A DNA stretch of 64,000 nucleotides from Opisthocomus hoazin (taxonomy: Eukaryota > Chordata > Aves > Opisthocomiformes > Opisthocomidae): positions 6,076,001 through 6,140,000 of the forward strand of contig NC_134434.1 of NCBI RefSeq assembly GCF_030867145.1, read 5' to 3'. A model generated the notes under the pieces. That model had not been told where the DNA came from and did not search any database. It saw nothing but the letters and a program-made list of their open reading frames with translations. Below are positions 47,601 to 59,127 of the stretch, piece after piece (the first letter of the stretch is position 1; every line of letters starts with the position of its first letter). A program made the translations under genes and the position numbers.

Positions 47601-48647
47601 GTCCAGGCGGGTCTGGAACATCTCCAGAGAAGGAGACTCCACAGCTTCCCTGGGCAGCCTGGGCCAGGGCTCCGTCACCCTCAGAGGGAAGAAGTTCTTC
47701 CTCGGGTTCAGCTGGAACTTCCTCGGCTTCAGTTTGTGCCCGTTGCCCCTTGTCCTGTCGCTGGGCACCACTGGAAAGAGTCTGGCCCTGTCCTCCTGAC
47801 CCCCACCCTGCAGATATTTATCGGCATTTCTAAGGTCCCCTCGCAGCCTTCTCTTCTCCAGGCTGAACAAGCCCAGCTCCCTCAGCCTCTCCTCATAGCA
47901 GAGGTGCTCCAGGCCCCTCATCCTCGTAGCATGATTCTTATCTTGTACCGCACGAGCTGGGCTGATCTGGGCTCTGCGCTAGAGCTGCCAGGCACCGTGT
48001 GTGTCTCACTGCTTCGGGACGTTTGGCCCACTGGGAAATGGTTCTTCGGTGATGGCTGAACCACAGGTTAGCAACGGTGCAAGGGCGAGAGGCTCCAGGG
48101 AAACCCTCTGCTGTCTCGGGGGGGTGGCGGGGTGCTCCTTCAGCACAGGCTGCTCACCGGGAGCCTGCGCCGGGCTCTCGGCACCGAGCCCTGGGCGGCT
48201 GGGCCACCTACGAAGCGGTCACAGCACGGGCCGGCGCGGCGGGGGCTGTCTGCAGGCAGAGCCCTCGGAGAAAGCCACCCAAAACCTCCTCCCGGGCTAC
48301 CGGGCAGCTAAAAAACCCCGATTCCTCGGAATCTGCTGCCAAGCCCCGACCTGGGGGCACTCGAGGCCGTCTGTGGGGAGCCGGAGGCCCCACAGCCAGG
48401 GGCAGGGCATTGCGGGGCCGGGGGACCCCCCGAGGGCCCCCAGGGAGCCGGCCCCGGGGAGGGGGGGGGGTGTCCCACGGGGGGTCCCCCGCGCAGGGCC
48501 AGCCCCGCTCCGGGCCGCGGGGCCCCGTGGGCCCGGCCCGACCCGGCCGCCGCCGCGCCCCCCCCGCCCCGCTTACGTGCAGTCCTGGTTGTAGGAGAAG
48601 CAGCTGAGCGCCGAGGGCCCCCCCGGGGCCTCGGCCGCGGCCTCCAT
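26645..48647 (-). CDS. WIPI1: WIPI1, WD-repeat protein interacting with phosphoinositides 1
   Basis: Coding exons in gene order on the minus strand are 48577-48647, 46912-46994, 45200-45369, 41609-41705, 36883-36980, 35098-35190, 34723-34793, 33707-33814, 33144-33308, 32851-32958, 31540-31661, 30690-30790 and, less surely, 26645-26695. All splice phases agree and give 445 residues against 446 in human. WIPI1 is a seven-bladed PROPPIN that binds PI3P on the early autophagosome membrane. The lipid-binding Phe-Arg-Arg-Gly motif is intact at 222-225 (EFRRGMK). The protein is very close to the mammalian one (for example [20 protein letters not shown] and [16 protein letters not shown]). The acidic, Ser/Pro-rich C-terminal tail is the most variable part. 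The start ATG lies in a CpG island and is followed by EAAAEAPGG, like mammalian EAEAADAPPGG. Confidence 0.95.
26995..27378 (-). mobile_element. CR1 LINE, 5'-truncated
   Basis: Inverted on the plus strand, hence sense with respect to WIPI1. It lies in the last WIPI1 intron, 300 bases upstream of the proposed terminal exon. Confidence 0.93.
28927..29194 (+). mobile_element. CR1 LINE, short copy
   Basis: The last ~270 bases of CR1 with a single degenerate tail unit (ATTCTGCGGTTCTGTG). It lies in the last WIPI1 intron, antisense to the gene. Confidence 0.92.
30690..30790 (-). CDS. WIPI1: WIPI1 coding exon 12
   Basis: Encodes [20 protein letters not shown], then [21 protein letters not shown] donor follows FPP, where the mammalian gene also splices. 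If not spliced, the frame adds VSIRDP and stops at 30669-30671. Confidence 0.92.
31540..31661 (-). CDS. WIPI1: WIPI1 coding exon 11
   Basis: Encodes [20 protein letters not shown] and [20 protein letters not shown] plus P, the start of the disordered C-terminal tail. The acceptor is AATTAG and the donor GTAAGT. Confidence 0.95.
32851..32958 (-). CDS. WIPI1: WIPI1 coding exon 10
   Basis: Encodes [20 protein letters not shown], then [16 protein letters not shown], the last propeller strands. The acceptor is ATTAG and the donor GTAACT. Confidence 0.96.
33144..33308 (-). CDS. WIPI1: WIPI1 coding exon 9
   Basis: Encodes [20 protein letters not shown] and on through [20 protein letters not shown] to NICALS. 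This covers the hydrophobic membrane-contacting loop of the sixth blade. The acceptor is CCTCAG and the donor GTATGT. Confidence 0.96.
33707..33814 (-). CDS. WIPI1: WIPI1 coding exon 8
   Basis: Encodes [20 protein letters not shown], then [16 protein letters not shown]. The acceptor is CCCTAG and the donor GTGAGG. Confidence 0.95.
34723..34793 (-). CDS. WIPI1: WIPI1 coding exon 7 (FRRG lipid-binding motif)
   Basis: Encodes [20 protein letters not shown], then GMK. R223 and R224 of the FRRG motif are the residues that bind PI3P and PI(3,5)P2 in PROPPINs. The acceptor is TTGCAG and the donor GTCAGT. Confidence 0.97.
35098..35190 (-). CDS. WIPI1: WIPI1 coding exon 6
   Basis: Thirty-one codons in phase 0 at both ends: [20 protein letters not shown], then [11 protein letters not shown]. 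The acceptor is CTACAG and the donor GTGAGT. Confidence 0.96.
35821..36453. mobile_element. CR1 LINE with inverted 5' part
   Basis: 35821-36316 is an inverted 5' portion and 36317-36453 a forward 3' portion with the tail. The two abut head to head, and both contain the same ~14 bases TTCTCTGGAGATAT at the breakpoint, so together they account for one continuous CR1. It lies in WIPI1 intron 5. Confidence 0.85.
36883..36980 (-). CDS. WIPI1: WIPI1 coding exon 5
   Basis: Encodes [20 protein letters not shown], then [13 protein letters not shown]. The acceptor is GCCAG and the donor GTAAGT. It sits inside longer spurious plus-strand reading frames. Confidence 0.95.
38668..38940 (-). mobile_element. 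CR1 LINE fragment (third subfamily)
   Basis: Starts AATCATAGAATCATAGAATG and differs clearly from the main group (GACATCTTCAACCGGATC, TTTATATCCAGTCTAAATC). It is a more diverged, probably older type. It lies in WIPI1 intron 4. Confidence 0.9.
39183..39647 (+). mobile_element. CR1 LINE, main group
   Basis: About 465 bases ending ATTCTGTGATTCTGTGATTCCGTG. It lies 240 bases beyond the third-subfamily copy and in the opposite orientation. Confidence 0.93.
41245..41462 (+). mobile_element. CR1 LINE, short copy
   Basis: The last ~220 bases of CR1 with a perfect triple tail. It ends about 145 bases from WIPI1 coding exon 4, antisense to the gene. Confidence 0.92.
41609..41705 (-). CDS. WIPI1: WIPI1 coding exon 4
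   Basis: Encodes [20 protein letters not shown], then [12 protein letters not shown]. The acceptor is TTGCAG and the donor GTAAGC. Confidence 0.96.
41706..45199 (-). other. WIPI1 intron 3 content
   Basis: About 3.5 kb of unique sequence, AT-richer than the rest of the gene, without CR1. Nothing else recognised. Confidence 0.6.
45200..45369 (-). CDS. WIPI1: WIPI1 coding exon 3
   Basis: Encodes [20 protein letters not shown] and on to [10 protein letters not shown], nearly identical to mammalian WIPI1 propeller blades. The acceptor is GCCCAG and the donor GTGAGA. Confidence 0.96.
45370..46911 (-). other. WIPI1 intron 2 content
   Basis: CpG-poor sequence unlike its flanks. It contains GGATATAAAAAGGAGG near 45662, a plus-strand TATA-box-like element. 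No reading frame or known repeat was recognised; an old LTR is possible but unproven. Confidence 0.4.
46912..46994 (-). CDS. WIPI1: WIPI1 coding exon 2
   Basis: Encodes [20 protein letters not shown], then LDQVHES. The acceptor TTTGCAG ends at 46995 and the donor is GTAAGT. No long ORF covers it, so it was found by similarity and phase. Confidence 0.93.
47497..47930 (-). mobile_element. CR1 LINE, main group
   Basis: Starts TCACAGAATCACAGAATGG. It lies in WIPI1 intron 1, in the same direction as the gene. Confidence 0.93.
48577..48647 (-). CDS. WIPI1: WIPI1 coding exon 1
   Basis: Encodes residues 1-23 and two bases of the next codon: [20 protein letters not shown], then QDC. The donor GTAAGC reads into 48576. 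It lies inside a strong CpG island. Confidence 0.93.
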
Positions 48648-48879
48648 GGAGCGGGCGCGGCGGCTCGGCCCGCTCCGGCCCCCGGCCCGCTCCGCGGCGC
48701 TGGCGGCCTCCAGGGGCGGTGCCGCCTCCCATTGGCCCGAGCCCCGCCGGAGAGCCCGCCCGATTCACCGACGGACTCGCGGCTCGACCTATCCGCGAGG
48801 GGTAGGCGGGACGGTCCCGCCTCTGGGGTTAGCGGAGCCGGCCGCTATTGGCTGGCGTCGGGGAACAGCTGTGCGTGGC

Positions 48880-48885
48880 CACGTG
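48880..48885. promoter_or_regulatory. E-box CACGTG upstream of WIPI1
   Basis: A palindromic CACGTG flanked as CCACGTGG, 233 bases upstream of the WIPI1 ATG. WIPI1 is a reported target of TFEB, which binds CACGTG-containing CLEAR elements; the flanks here match only part of the CLEAR consensus. Confidence 0.5.
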
Positions 48886-49060
48886 GTGATGTTGTGGTTG
48901 CATCAGACGCGGGCGGGCGGCTGTCGGGAGCACATCTGGGAGCACATCTGGGGGGGGGCTTGAGCGGGGGAGGGGGTGCTGGGGAGGGCCGGGTCTGGCA
49001 GCGGGGAAGAGGTGGGCGAGGGGCCAGGGCGCGGGAGCGTTCGGTGACGTAGGGAAAACC

Positions 49061-51133
49061 GGTGATGACGCCACTGGGGGGTGGGGGCTGCTTTTCCCCC
49101 TCTCTTTACAATATTGACGCTCTGAGCTTCCAGCGTTGGTGCCCACCCGCGGGCTGAAGGCCGCTGCTGCCCCGCGGGGTGACATCCACCCGGGGAAACC
49201 CAAGGGTGAACAGGCGCCGGGCCCGTCGCCGCCGAAGGAGGAAGGTTCCAGAGCTCAGCAAACCCCCCAATTAGATGAGTAATCCTCATGTGAGCGCTGA
49301 AGTCACTGGCCCTCGGTCGCTTGATGCGCGCCGCAGGGCTTCTGGAGAGAGCCACCAGCGCAGTGAGGCCCATCCCACGCAGATGCAGAACGTCTGCCTA
49401 GATTAACCCCCCTCTGCAGCACGTGGGCCTTGGAGTGTCCGTAATATTCCTCCGTTACGGGGTTTAAAACCTGCAGCTGTGAAGATGATTGATTTTTGGG
49501 GAGGAAGTACGAAAACACACAGCTTCAGCGGCAGCTCGGAGCGGGGCTGGTGGCAGATCGTCGCTAGGACGCAGAGCGCACGAGCGACGCTGCACAGGCA
49601 GCGGGGGAATAACTTGAAATGCATCGTGTTTTGGGGGAAAGCATCTTTTGTTCACAGGGGCCTAGTGGGAAGTTCCAATAAAATCCAAAAACGAAACTGA
49701 AAAGCTGTTGCTGAATGTTCTGAGACTGTCCCTGTGGACCAGCAGAGCTTAGGTCTGAAACGGGGATGTCAGACAGAAAATGGAGTTGTGGAGCAGGAAA
49801 AAGTTTAAAAACAAACCAGAAAAAAACCTACAAATGAAAACAGAGAGTCAGTGCCTTGTATTTAAAAAAACCCCAACAGTTTCTGAGCACCTGCTGCAGC
49901 TGGATGTTTGCTGCTTGGGTACTCGCCGTGAGCTGGTTTTAAAATGAAGCCTTGATAAAGCGGAGCCACAGAAGCATCTGGGACTTGAGCAACACAACTA
50001 TTTCTGTAGCTGGACTGATGCAACCATGTTGGTCAATCTTCCTTTCAGCTAGCTGCCTACAGGGGCTATTTGATCAGCAGAGGTGGGAGAAACAAAGAGT
50101 TCTTGTCCTCTGCTGCAGTGTGAAAAACCTTTGGTGGCCTTTGGAGCAGATGTTGCTGTTGAGTACAGCCATGGCACAGCTGCTCCTCCGGCTGCAACAT
50201 CTTCTGCATGGTGGTGAAGCTCAGCCTCGCGAGAGACCTTGGAGATCTCAGGATCTGTGCTCTGGCGCATTGGGCAAGAAACAGAAACTGAGGCGCTGTG
50301 TGTGGAAACATTGGGTCTTTCTGGTAAAGAAATGAGGTGTCTCTGATGTCTGAAAGAAACTACTAAATTGTGGTTTTCGGGAACACAGCTTTGGAAGGAG
50401 GTAGTAGCTAGATCCCAAGATCTTTTCTGGGATCTGGGTATATGTCACACCTGGGGAAAATGGTCTGGCAGAGACAGCAGAGTCACGCCAGACACCAGAA
50501 GGATACTTCTTGCTCTGATGCATGTATTTGCTGGGAAAAATATACTGGGTGTTTGCATCCCTTGGCTGACAATCCTGTGACTGCAGTAACTCTGCTTTGT
50601 GTGCAGTAACCATTGACAGTAAGAACCTCGACTCGGTCACTAACTCTAAAACCAGTTTGGAGTGTGGCCTTCTGATGGTGAACATTTTTCAGTGCAGAAA
50701 GCTTTGCATGACAGATGTTGGTTTGCATTCTCCACCCTGGATGTATGTTTTCAAGCCTTAAAGAAGAAATGGAGGTGAAGCAGCTGGGAAAGCAGCCACT
50801 GTGCCTAGAAGGGCCTCTCCCAGCCGTGGCATCTTGCACGTTGCCATTCGACATGAGAAGGGTGAGGTACCTTTTGATAGCTTTTAGGCTTTCCCTGGCT
50901 CGGTGTTGAAATTCCAGCCAAGCTCTTCGCTCTCAGATAAAAGGCTGTTCCTACTGATATGTCTGGTATTTGAATGAAATCTGCTACAGGAAAAATAAAG
51001 ATCTTGGCAGGGGCTAAATCTGCTAAATATCCTTCACTGGTATTCATGATAACCAGGAGCTCACTGAGGAACTAGAACCTTCCAGGGCAAAAACAGGCAC
51101 AAGGGAACAGGCAAAAGATGAATGTCTCCAAAA
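49061..51133. other. Intergenic, upstream of WIPI1
   Basis: Unique sequence beyond the WIPI1 CpG island. No gene or repeat recognised. Confidence 0.6.
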
Positions 51134-51610
51134 GAATCATAGAATCATAGAATGGTCAGGGTTGGAAGGGACCCTAAAGATTATCTGGTTCCAACCCCCC
51201 TGCCATCAGCAGGGACATCTTCCACCAGCCCAGGGTGCTCAGAGCTCCATCCAACCTGGCCTTGAGCACTGCCAGGGAGGGGGCAGCCACAGCTTCTCTG
51301 GGCAACCTGGGCCAGTGTTTCACCACTCGCATGGTGAAGAATTTCTTCCTAATATCTAATCTAAATCTGCCCTCTTTTAGTTTACAGCCGCTCCCCCTTG
51401 TCCTATCCCTACACCCCCTTGTGCAAAGCCCCTCTCCATCCTTCCTGTCGGCCCCTCCAGGCACTGGCAGCTGCTCTAAGGTCACCCCGGAGCCTTCTCT
51501 TCTCCAGGCTGAACAGCCCCAACTCCCTCAGCCTGTCCTTGCAGGAGAGGTGCTCCAGCCCTCGGATCATCTTCATGGCCCTCCTATGGACCCACTCCAG
51601 CACATCATTT
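51134..51610 (-). mobile_element. CR1 LINE (fourth type)
   Basis: Starts GAATCATAGAATCATAGAATG and resembles the copy at 59227 (CATCTTCCACCAGCCCAGGG, CTTGTGCAAAGCCCCTCTCC). It is intergenic between WIPI1 and PRKAR1A. Confidence 0.9.
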
Positions 51611-54600
51611 CTCATAGCAAGGAGACCATCTTTTGCATGTGAAAGGAATGGGGAGAGATGGCACATCCACGTTCTCATTGCTTTTATCGATTACCCTCAC
51701 CAAGTGGTATCGTGATCATCGAGGCAGAGGAGGAGGAAGGGGCTGCAGCCCAACCTTTAGGGGCTTTAACAGCGAGAACTGCCAAGCACTGAACTGCCAG
51801 TCCCGGCTGCTCCAGGATCTCCAGGCAATAAATGCTGCCATCTGGTGCCACCAGTCCGGCTGCACACATCGTTCCTGCCCGTCCGGCATCAGTTCACAGT
51901 GCTGTATCTACACAGTACTTAAATGGAGAGAGTGGTCTTTGCTTACTCTTTGGATTATCCCACAGATTACTTGCACCTCCACCAGCTTTCAGTGCTGTTG
52001 TAGGAAAAAACACTGACTTCAGAGAGAGTCGAGTAGTCCTGCTAATAAAATATTCTACAAAGGAATGTGGATTTTATACCTTACGTACTTCTTTTGCTTT
52101 GATGAGTTATTTCTTGTTTATGTCAGGCCAGAAAAGTTGTAGGTTTGTGGTTTGTTTTTTTTCTACACAGTGGAAAAGTGAGAAGTGAAGAAATGGACTG
52201 TATCTGTCAGAAGCCAATTTGAGGTTGGAAGAACCCTGATCATAAGATCTAGATCCTGGAGATGTCATCAGTTCAAAGCCTTTTTTGATATTCATGTATC
52301 CAATGTAAAAATCTGGGGTGAAGGGAGAAGAAAAAACAATGGACAGAACATGTTTGTGATAGTTACCAGCAGACTGGCTTGTCTTGCTCCTTTATCTGGA
52401 CCAGTACTGCCCCAGTGTGGGGAGGGGGCAGGGGTACACAGGGGGAATGCGTGTGCCATGTGCGTAAAAGACGTTTCAACACACTCTGTTTAGGTACAGA
52501 AATCGGGAAAGATGGAGACCTCGAGAGCCATCTGCTGGCGCTTCATCAATCAGGGTGATGGAAGGACACGAGCAGCCGTGGCCGACTCCACAGCCAGTCT
52601 GAGCGTCACCAGTTTGGAGAGCTTCGCTTCTTGTTTTTCCTTTTCAGTTTTCGGTGTGGACCCTGAGCTGGATCCTGCCGTCTAACAAGCTCTCATTTGT
52701 GAGCAGCCCTTTCAGGAGCGCTTGCCAAGGTGCTTCCTCCAGGGAAGAGCTTGCAGCCCAATGCTGCGTTTCCTTGTAAGTTGGATTAATGCTCCTTATC
52801 TCGTCCTTGCCCTGGCAAATATCCCATTTCCCTGAGAAGGATTAGCACATCGCACTAACCATGGTAATGGATTATCTCACTGCAGGCTTTCTCGAATTGG
52901 TCTGACACACTGCTCGCAGGAGTGGTACAGGGCGAGGGTGGCTGACCTTTCCGTTTCTTCGGGGTGCTCTCCGAACTCGATTTCAAGTCTTGGAGTCTCT
53001 TCAGCTGAGAACCACAAGACCGGCAGCACAGAGACCAAAGGGGTTAACACTGTTGGGGGGAGAGAGAAACTTTTGCCTTCCTCTTAACTCTTGGGTACAG
53101 CACTAACTGTAATTCCTCTGTTATTATCTTAAGATCATGACAGAGAGATCAGGACCAGTAACATCGCCAGAGAAGACTGGGAGCACACAGAGGCCCCAGC
53201 GGCCAGGGGAACGCCGGGTTCCTGCACAGCATGGTGTGACTAGACCAGAGGAGCAGCTCTGCTTAGTCAGGCTGTGCAGGGATAACTCTGGGAGAGACAG
53301 GCTCACTGCCCAAGCTCCTAGCACGTCAGTCAGCCGCGTGACCTGCATGACTTTCTCCCCTTTCATGCTAGAGGAGACAAGGAGGAGCTTTGAGGAGAAA
53401 TGGCGTAAAACATTGGTATAATAAATACATTCATGGCAGAAACAACTTGGTTCTTTTTCAGAGAATGCAGAGAGAGATCTACACTGTCCCCAGGACTGTG
53501 GTGTACACAGAGCCATGGTAACCGTAGCCATCGCTAGCCATAGCCTCCAAGTTCAGCTTCATGACTTCTCTTGCAAACCATACTGCATCAGTTCTCGTGT
53601 GACTGGCTTAAAGCTGGTTCAAGTAACTCAGCTACTGATCCCCATTACTGGAGCACACAAACATAGCATGAGCTTGGATTCATCCTCAGCCCAGGAAGCG
53701 CTTTCATCCTCATTCTGCTGGGGGAAGCGGAGATGGAGCGAGGCTAAGTGACTTCCCCAGGAGAGGCTGGAAATCAGTAGCAGAGCAGCAAACTAGACCT
53801 ACATCTCTTCATTGTCTTGCTGCTTCAGATTGAAGGCTTACAGTTGGAGAGTGAAAAAAGGCTGTATCGTATTCCTGTGGGCACACAGCACATGCCAAGC
53901 AAGCCTTAGCTGACGTTTCAAAGACCTATTGTTTTTAAAGTGGGTTCCTTCCGTCTGGGAAAATGTTCTATTATCTTGGGGGGAGGGAGGCAGAAGCTTT
54001 CATCAGAAATCGCTTGATTCTGCAGCCAGTTTGTTAGATGTCGGTCCAGACATTGTTTGGCTGTCAGTGCAGAGCAGGAATAGTGGATCTGACCGACTGC
54101 ATGATGCATTTACTTTGCCACCTGCTTTCAGAGACAAGCACATGAGCAAACAGCTGTTTTGAATGCTTTTATGTGTGCATTTATCTTGCAAGGGAACTGC
54201 GTCACAGATGATGCTCAGAGAGGGAGCGCTCCCCAGAATGCTTCTACGTTAAAAGCATGGGAACTGAGGACTCTTTTCAATGGGGGTATTTACATGCTAC
54301 TACAAAACAAACACTGGTAGTGTTTCACATGCATTCCCAGAAAATAAGTCAACAGTGGCTGCACACTATCTCATTGCTCATTAATTTGGTTTGCGTCAGA
54401 TCCTAAAGTCAAGAATTGCATTTGCAGATGCTTGGGCAGTTCACAAACTGCCCCAGAGGCTGCATAAAGTTAACGATGCAAACCAAAGACAGTTCACATC
54501 CAAACTGCAGGAGGCAGAGACCTGCCGGTCTCCCATTTCCTTCCCTCTCTCTGGAGGCCCGAGCCTCGCAGGGTCTTTTTTGCCGTGCTTCGGATGCTGT

Positions 54601-57600
54601 TTTCTGTCTCCCAGTTCTTGTAAGGCAGCCTAGCACCCTGACCTGCATCTGCTTCCCACTGTGCTCATCCCTGTCCTCACTCAGAGCTGAGGAGAGGGAG
54701 GGTCCTTGAAGTCCTTCAGACTTGTGCACAGACATCTAAGCAAGGAGTTTCCAATAAATATTGACAGGAAAGAGCTTAGAAACTTCTCGCCCCGCTGTTG
54801 AGGTGCAGGTTAATTGCTGGTCTAGACACAGCTCCTTAGGTCAGAAAAAAGAGAGAACACCGAGTTCAAGTTCAACACTGCTGGACGGCGCGCAGAACAC
54901 CATTATCTGTGTTAGAATTTAATCAGGGTATCACGGCTTTTTCAAAGTGTCATTGAGCCCGTCCTTCAGCAAACACCGGAGAGCTGTGTGGCATACCGCA
55001 GATACTGAAGGCACCCCGGCTGGCTGCACTGCCTCCCTCGCGCTGCTGGGCTCTTGAGCGTCTACTCGCGAGGTAAAAATGTTCCCCAGCGTTGCCCCTT
55101 GGGTGCTGGACGCCTTCCAGCTGGGAGCCACACTGAGCGTGTGACGGGCTGTGTTGCAGCAGGCACGTCTTGCAGATGTACACGGATTCCCCGACTGGCC
55201 TATCTTTAAGATCTGGGCACTTCAGGGCATTTTTTTTCTTGGCTCTTGGTTACTCTGTTTTGAGTCTTACCAGTCATTTTCTTCTTCAAAGTAACATATG
55301 GAACTGATTTGAGATCTGCTGCTCAAAGCAAACTCGTTCTGCACTGGGGGCCATTTCACACAAGTGTCTGCCCGCTGACGTGCAGCAAGACCAAAGCCAG
55401 CTTCCACACGTCATCTTCCAGGGCTCAGGGTGGTTTGTAGCCCACGGCACAGGTCGTGAGGGGCTTAGAGCAGGAAGCTCAAGGGCTATCTTTCAGACAG
55501 CATGTTTTTCAATCATATAAATTCCTTGCTCTGTTCCTTTCTCACCTTTCATGTGGCAAAATTACAAACGTTAATACCAGATTTATTTACACTGTAACTC
55601 ATGCAGAGGCTCAGACGACCTGGCAAACACTGGGTGCGTTGCTGGGCGCTGTGTGGCAAGTACCCTTTTTTCTCTCCTTGCATGCAGCTATACTGAAGTG
55701 TCATGCTGAAAGCTGTCACGTTTGTACAGTGAACTCCAGAATTTGGCCTGGAACCTAGAAGCCCTCAAATAGTCTATTGTTCAACAGGAATACATTTTTT
55801 TGTGTCTTTTGGCTCTTAATCTGTGGATCTTCCTATGAATCATGCTGCGTAGCCTCAGTGAGACGTGGTGTGCAGCAGCAATAGGTGGTTATTTTCTGTG
55901 CTGGTTAAAGCTTAAACAAAATACAAGAAGATATGCCCAAAGGACACAGCATGAACTCTGCCTCTGACATCGTCACGGTCCACAGCAAGCTCACAGGTTT
56001 TGCTTCCACTGACTTTCTGATTGCTGGTCGATGTCGATTTTAGGGCTGTCAGGGCTAACGGCGGCTTTTGTTGGTAGAAGAAACCTTTCTGCACCGGTAA
56101 GGCTTCTTCATTCCTCGCTCCCCCACCCCAAGGCAGTGCACACGCAGCAGTCCCGCTGATCAAGACAGCATCGTGTGTTGGGCGGTGCCTCTTTGGACCC
56201 TGCTTGTACAGTGGGGATGACGGATTTGCATGATTTAACGCGTAAAACTGGGGGGGGGGGGGATGACAAAGATCGGCTGTTTCAGTCCGACGCTTGTTCG
56301 ACTCATTTGCTTTCAATCCCAGCGGCTCATCGGAGATGGTGGTACCTCGTGGGCGGAACACGATGCTAAGTTGGGATGGTATCTTCGTTAGAAAGCCCTG
56401 CTGTTGGAAGTGCTCTGTAGCCCAGCAGATACCCGCAGGCGCTGTTGATTTTGCTGCCACTAAAGTGACTATGGGGAAGCTTTTTTTTGCTCTGTGCACA
56501 CAGCAGGGGCAGACTTCTCTCATGCTCTTATGTCTCATCTTGGCTTGTAGAACTTTCTCTTCCCTGAGCTCCCCAGTCGCTGCCCCACTGTTATGCCCGG
56601 CAGAGTGCTCATGGAGGTATTTTTTCCAGCCTAGTGATCTATGATTTTTTTTATTATTTTTTTTGTTTTCCTTTCAGATGGATCCAGTGAATCCTCAGCC
56701 ACTTTGGCTTCAAGCTGCTCTTCACACCCCCTTAACACTGCTCCTGGTGCCCTCATCTCGCGCCATCCTCGCTGTTGCTTGCACAGCCGCCTTACCCGGC
56801 TGCCCTGCCCTGGATCTCCTCCCCTCAGCCAACCCGCTGTGCCACTGAGCTCTCATTTACTTCCTCGGTGAATGCTGCAATGCTTTATCCTTGCAGGATA
56901 ATACCGAGCCAGTATCTCTGTGGGGTTTATATGATTGCATGGTGGTAAGCAGAACAGAAAGCCTTGACTTCATTTCTTCCCAGCGACCATTCTTAGCTTC
57001 TATTACTGTTGATCACCACGTTGATAAATAGCTCCATAAAAATTAGAATAATAAATTTAGTCTTTGTAAAAACTTCTGGGAAGCTTTGTTAAAAAGCAAA
57101 CAAATTATCTTCCCACTTGGGATATTTCAGATGCTTTCTACAGACAAATTTATTCGTCTTTTATGAGACCAGGAATATGTATCCTACATGACAATGCAGA
57201 ACAGAGATGAGCCAAATGCCTGAGAACGATGAGGTGGCATTATCACTCAGCTGATGAAGGAATTGCGATGATTTTGAAGAGGGCTGCTGTTTTTAATCAT
57301 GAAAATAGTGCTTTTGACTCCTCCTTACGAGGCTGAAAGAGAAGTGGCTAAATACAGAAACCTAACAGTAGAGTGCTTTAAAAAAATGAGTGGACTTTAT
57401 TGGTCCAGGTTCTCCAAGGGAGTTTGGTAGCCAACTCCTTCTTAACCTGCAGGGACCTAAATACCTATGGACATTTTCTTCCAGAATCTGCCTAGACATG
57501 TCATAATTCAGGCAGTGTTTCTTGGCTTAAATATGAGAGGAATCGGACTGCTAAAATTCAGGAAGTCCATTCTCCAGCTTTCTGCAAGTCCATGCTGTGA

Positions 57601-59127
57601 GACATCGTGATTCACAGCCCCTGCCTAGGGAGTTGTCTCTTCTTGTCCATGCCCAGGCTCTGCCAGTGTTATCAGTCTCAAACAGAATGTCCCACCACCA
57701 AGGACATGTGATGGTTACCATCATGCAAATAGCTACCGTGCTAACCCTTGGTCCTTGCCTTTGGGATTTGAACCAGGATCAACTTCTAGATTTGTCTAAA
57801 AAAATGAATAAAACAGTGCTTTAGGACAGCCTCTGCTACAGGATAGGAGATGAAACTGTGTAAGAAAAAAAATATTCTATGGAGTTCTTATTAAATGTAA
57901 CTAAAAGCAGCTAGTACAGCTCTGTGAAGGCATCGTCCCCACCTTGCCTCCCTTCGTGGTGACCCGCTGGCTGCGTCACGCTGTCTCGTAGCTTGCGTTG
58001 GTGTATTCTGCTGGCAGACTGGGCAGCTCTCCTCCGCTCTGCAGCGGCCACAGCCTCAGGCAACAGATTGCTTCACGAGAAACTCTAATGCATAAAATTG
58101 TTTGAAATGAAAGTTGTGGGAATAGTGCTGACGGTAATGCAAGTTATTTACTCAGGAATGTTTATTATTTAATTAGGAAGTTAATATCAGGGTCTGACTA
58201 ATTCAGACCAGACCAAATGGAATAGGGCTTTGTTTGTTTTTAATTTCTCTTCCGTCTTTAACAGTGTAAGAATTAACATGTGAATATGTAAGAACATATG
58301 CTTATGAGCAGCACGACTTCACTTTCAAAGATAAACCCGTGCTGACTGATGGCGAAGGAGCTGTACGCAGTTAACAAGACGGGCCTGGGGTTGGCATCAC
58401 AAGGCTCGTTTTGAAAGCCCCTTCTGTTCCCTTTACTGCACTCCTGCCTCGCCATCTGAACTCTCTGGCTCCAGAGCTCAGGGAAGGATTGCATCAAGAG
58501 CACGCTGTACAACAGTGTACTTGTTTTCCTAATAAAGAGAATGTTGCAGAACAGGTTTTAGGTTTGGGTCTGATCTTTGTTCCAGACGGGATCTATCCCA
58601 AAACAGCACCAGGACTTGTCCAAACAAGCAGTGAGATGTGACAACAGCGAAAAAAAAAGTCTAGGGGGGAAGGCACACTACTTTTTCCCGGTGTTCAGAA
58701 ACTTCTCATAGTTTTCAGTTACAGAAACAAATATTGTGTTACCAGGTGAGCAGGTAGATTTGATATTTACTAATACTGTACTCTGACAGTATTTTACAAA
58801 TATTAATGATTCCTTACAACTCGTATTTTTTGTAAAAGTTCCAGCTTTTGGCTTAGTGTCAGAAAACCCTGGACCCTGGCTTCTAATTAACCCACCACAG
58901 ACAGAAGCTATCGAACATTTAAGCAGTGTGAACTCAGGGGCTGGCTTTGGTCTGTCATAAATGCAGATCTAAGATCTACACCTAAGCTGTTAACCTTTCT
59001 TTACTATGAGAAATATTAAAGAAACACCATGTAAGATGGCTTGTCATGTCATTGTGAAAGCACCCATAGCTTCTCATCTCAAAATATACATTAAATTCTA
59101 GTTACTGGAATCGGTTTGGCTTTATGT
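51611..59127. other. Intergenic between WIPI1 and PRKAR1A
   Basis: About 7.5 kb of mostly unique sequence with lower GC than the ARSG side. A G run of about 12-13 lies near 56250. Open frames are short and unlike any protein I know. A noncoding RNA or distal enhancer cannot be excluded. Confidence 0.6.

Larger units (their letters stand above)
48100..49060. promoter_or_regulatory. WIPI1: WIPI1 CpG-island promoter
   Basis: A very GC- and CpG-dense segment spanning WIPI1 exon 1. Reading on the minus strand, CCAAT boxes lie at 48731-48735 and 48847-48851, about 85 and 200 bases upstream of the ATG. A palindromic E-box CACGTG lies at 48880-48885. The transcription start was not located; there is no obvious TATA box. 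Confidence 0.7.

Noticed and set aside
55912-56538. A 208-residue minus-strand intergenic frame
   Set aside because: No similarity to a known protein, no start context or splice structure worth calling.
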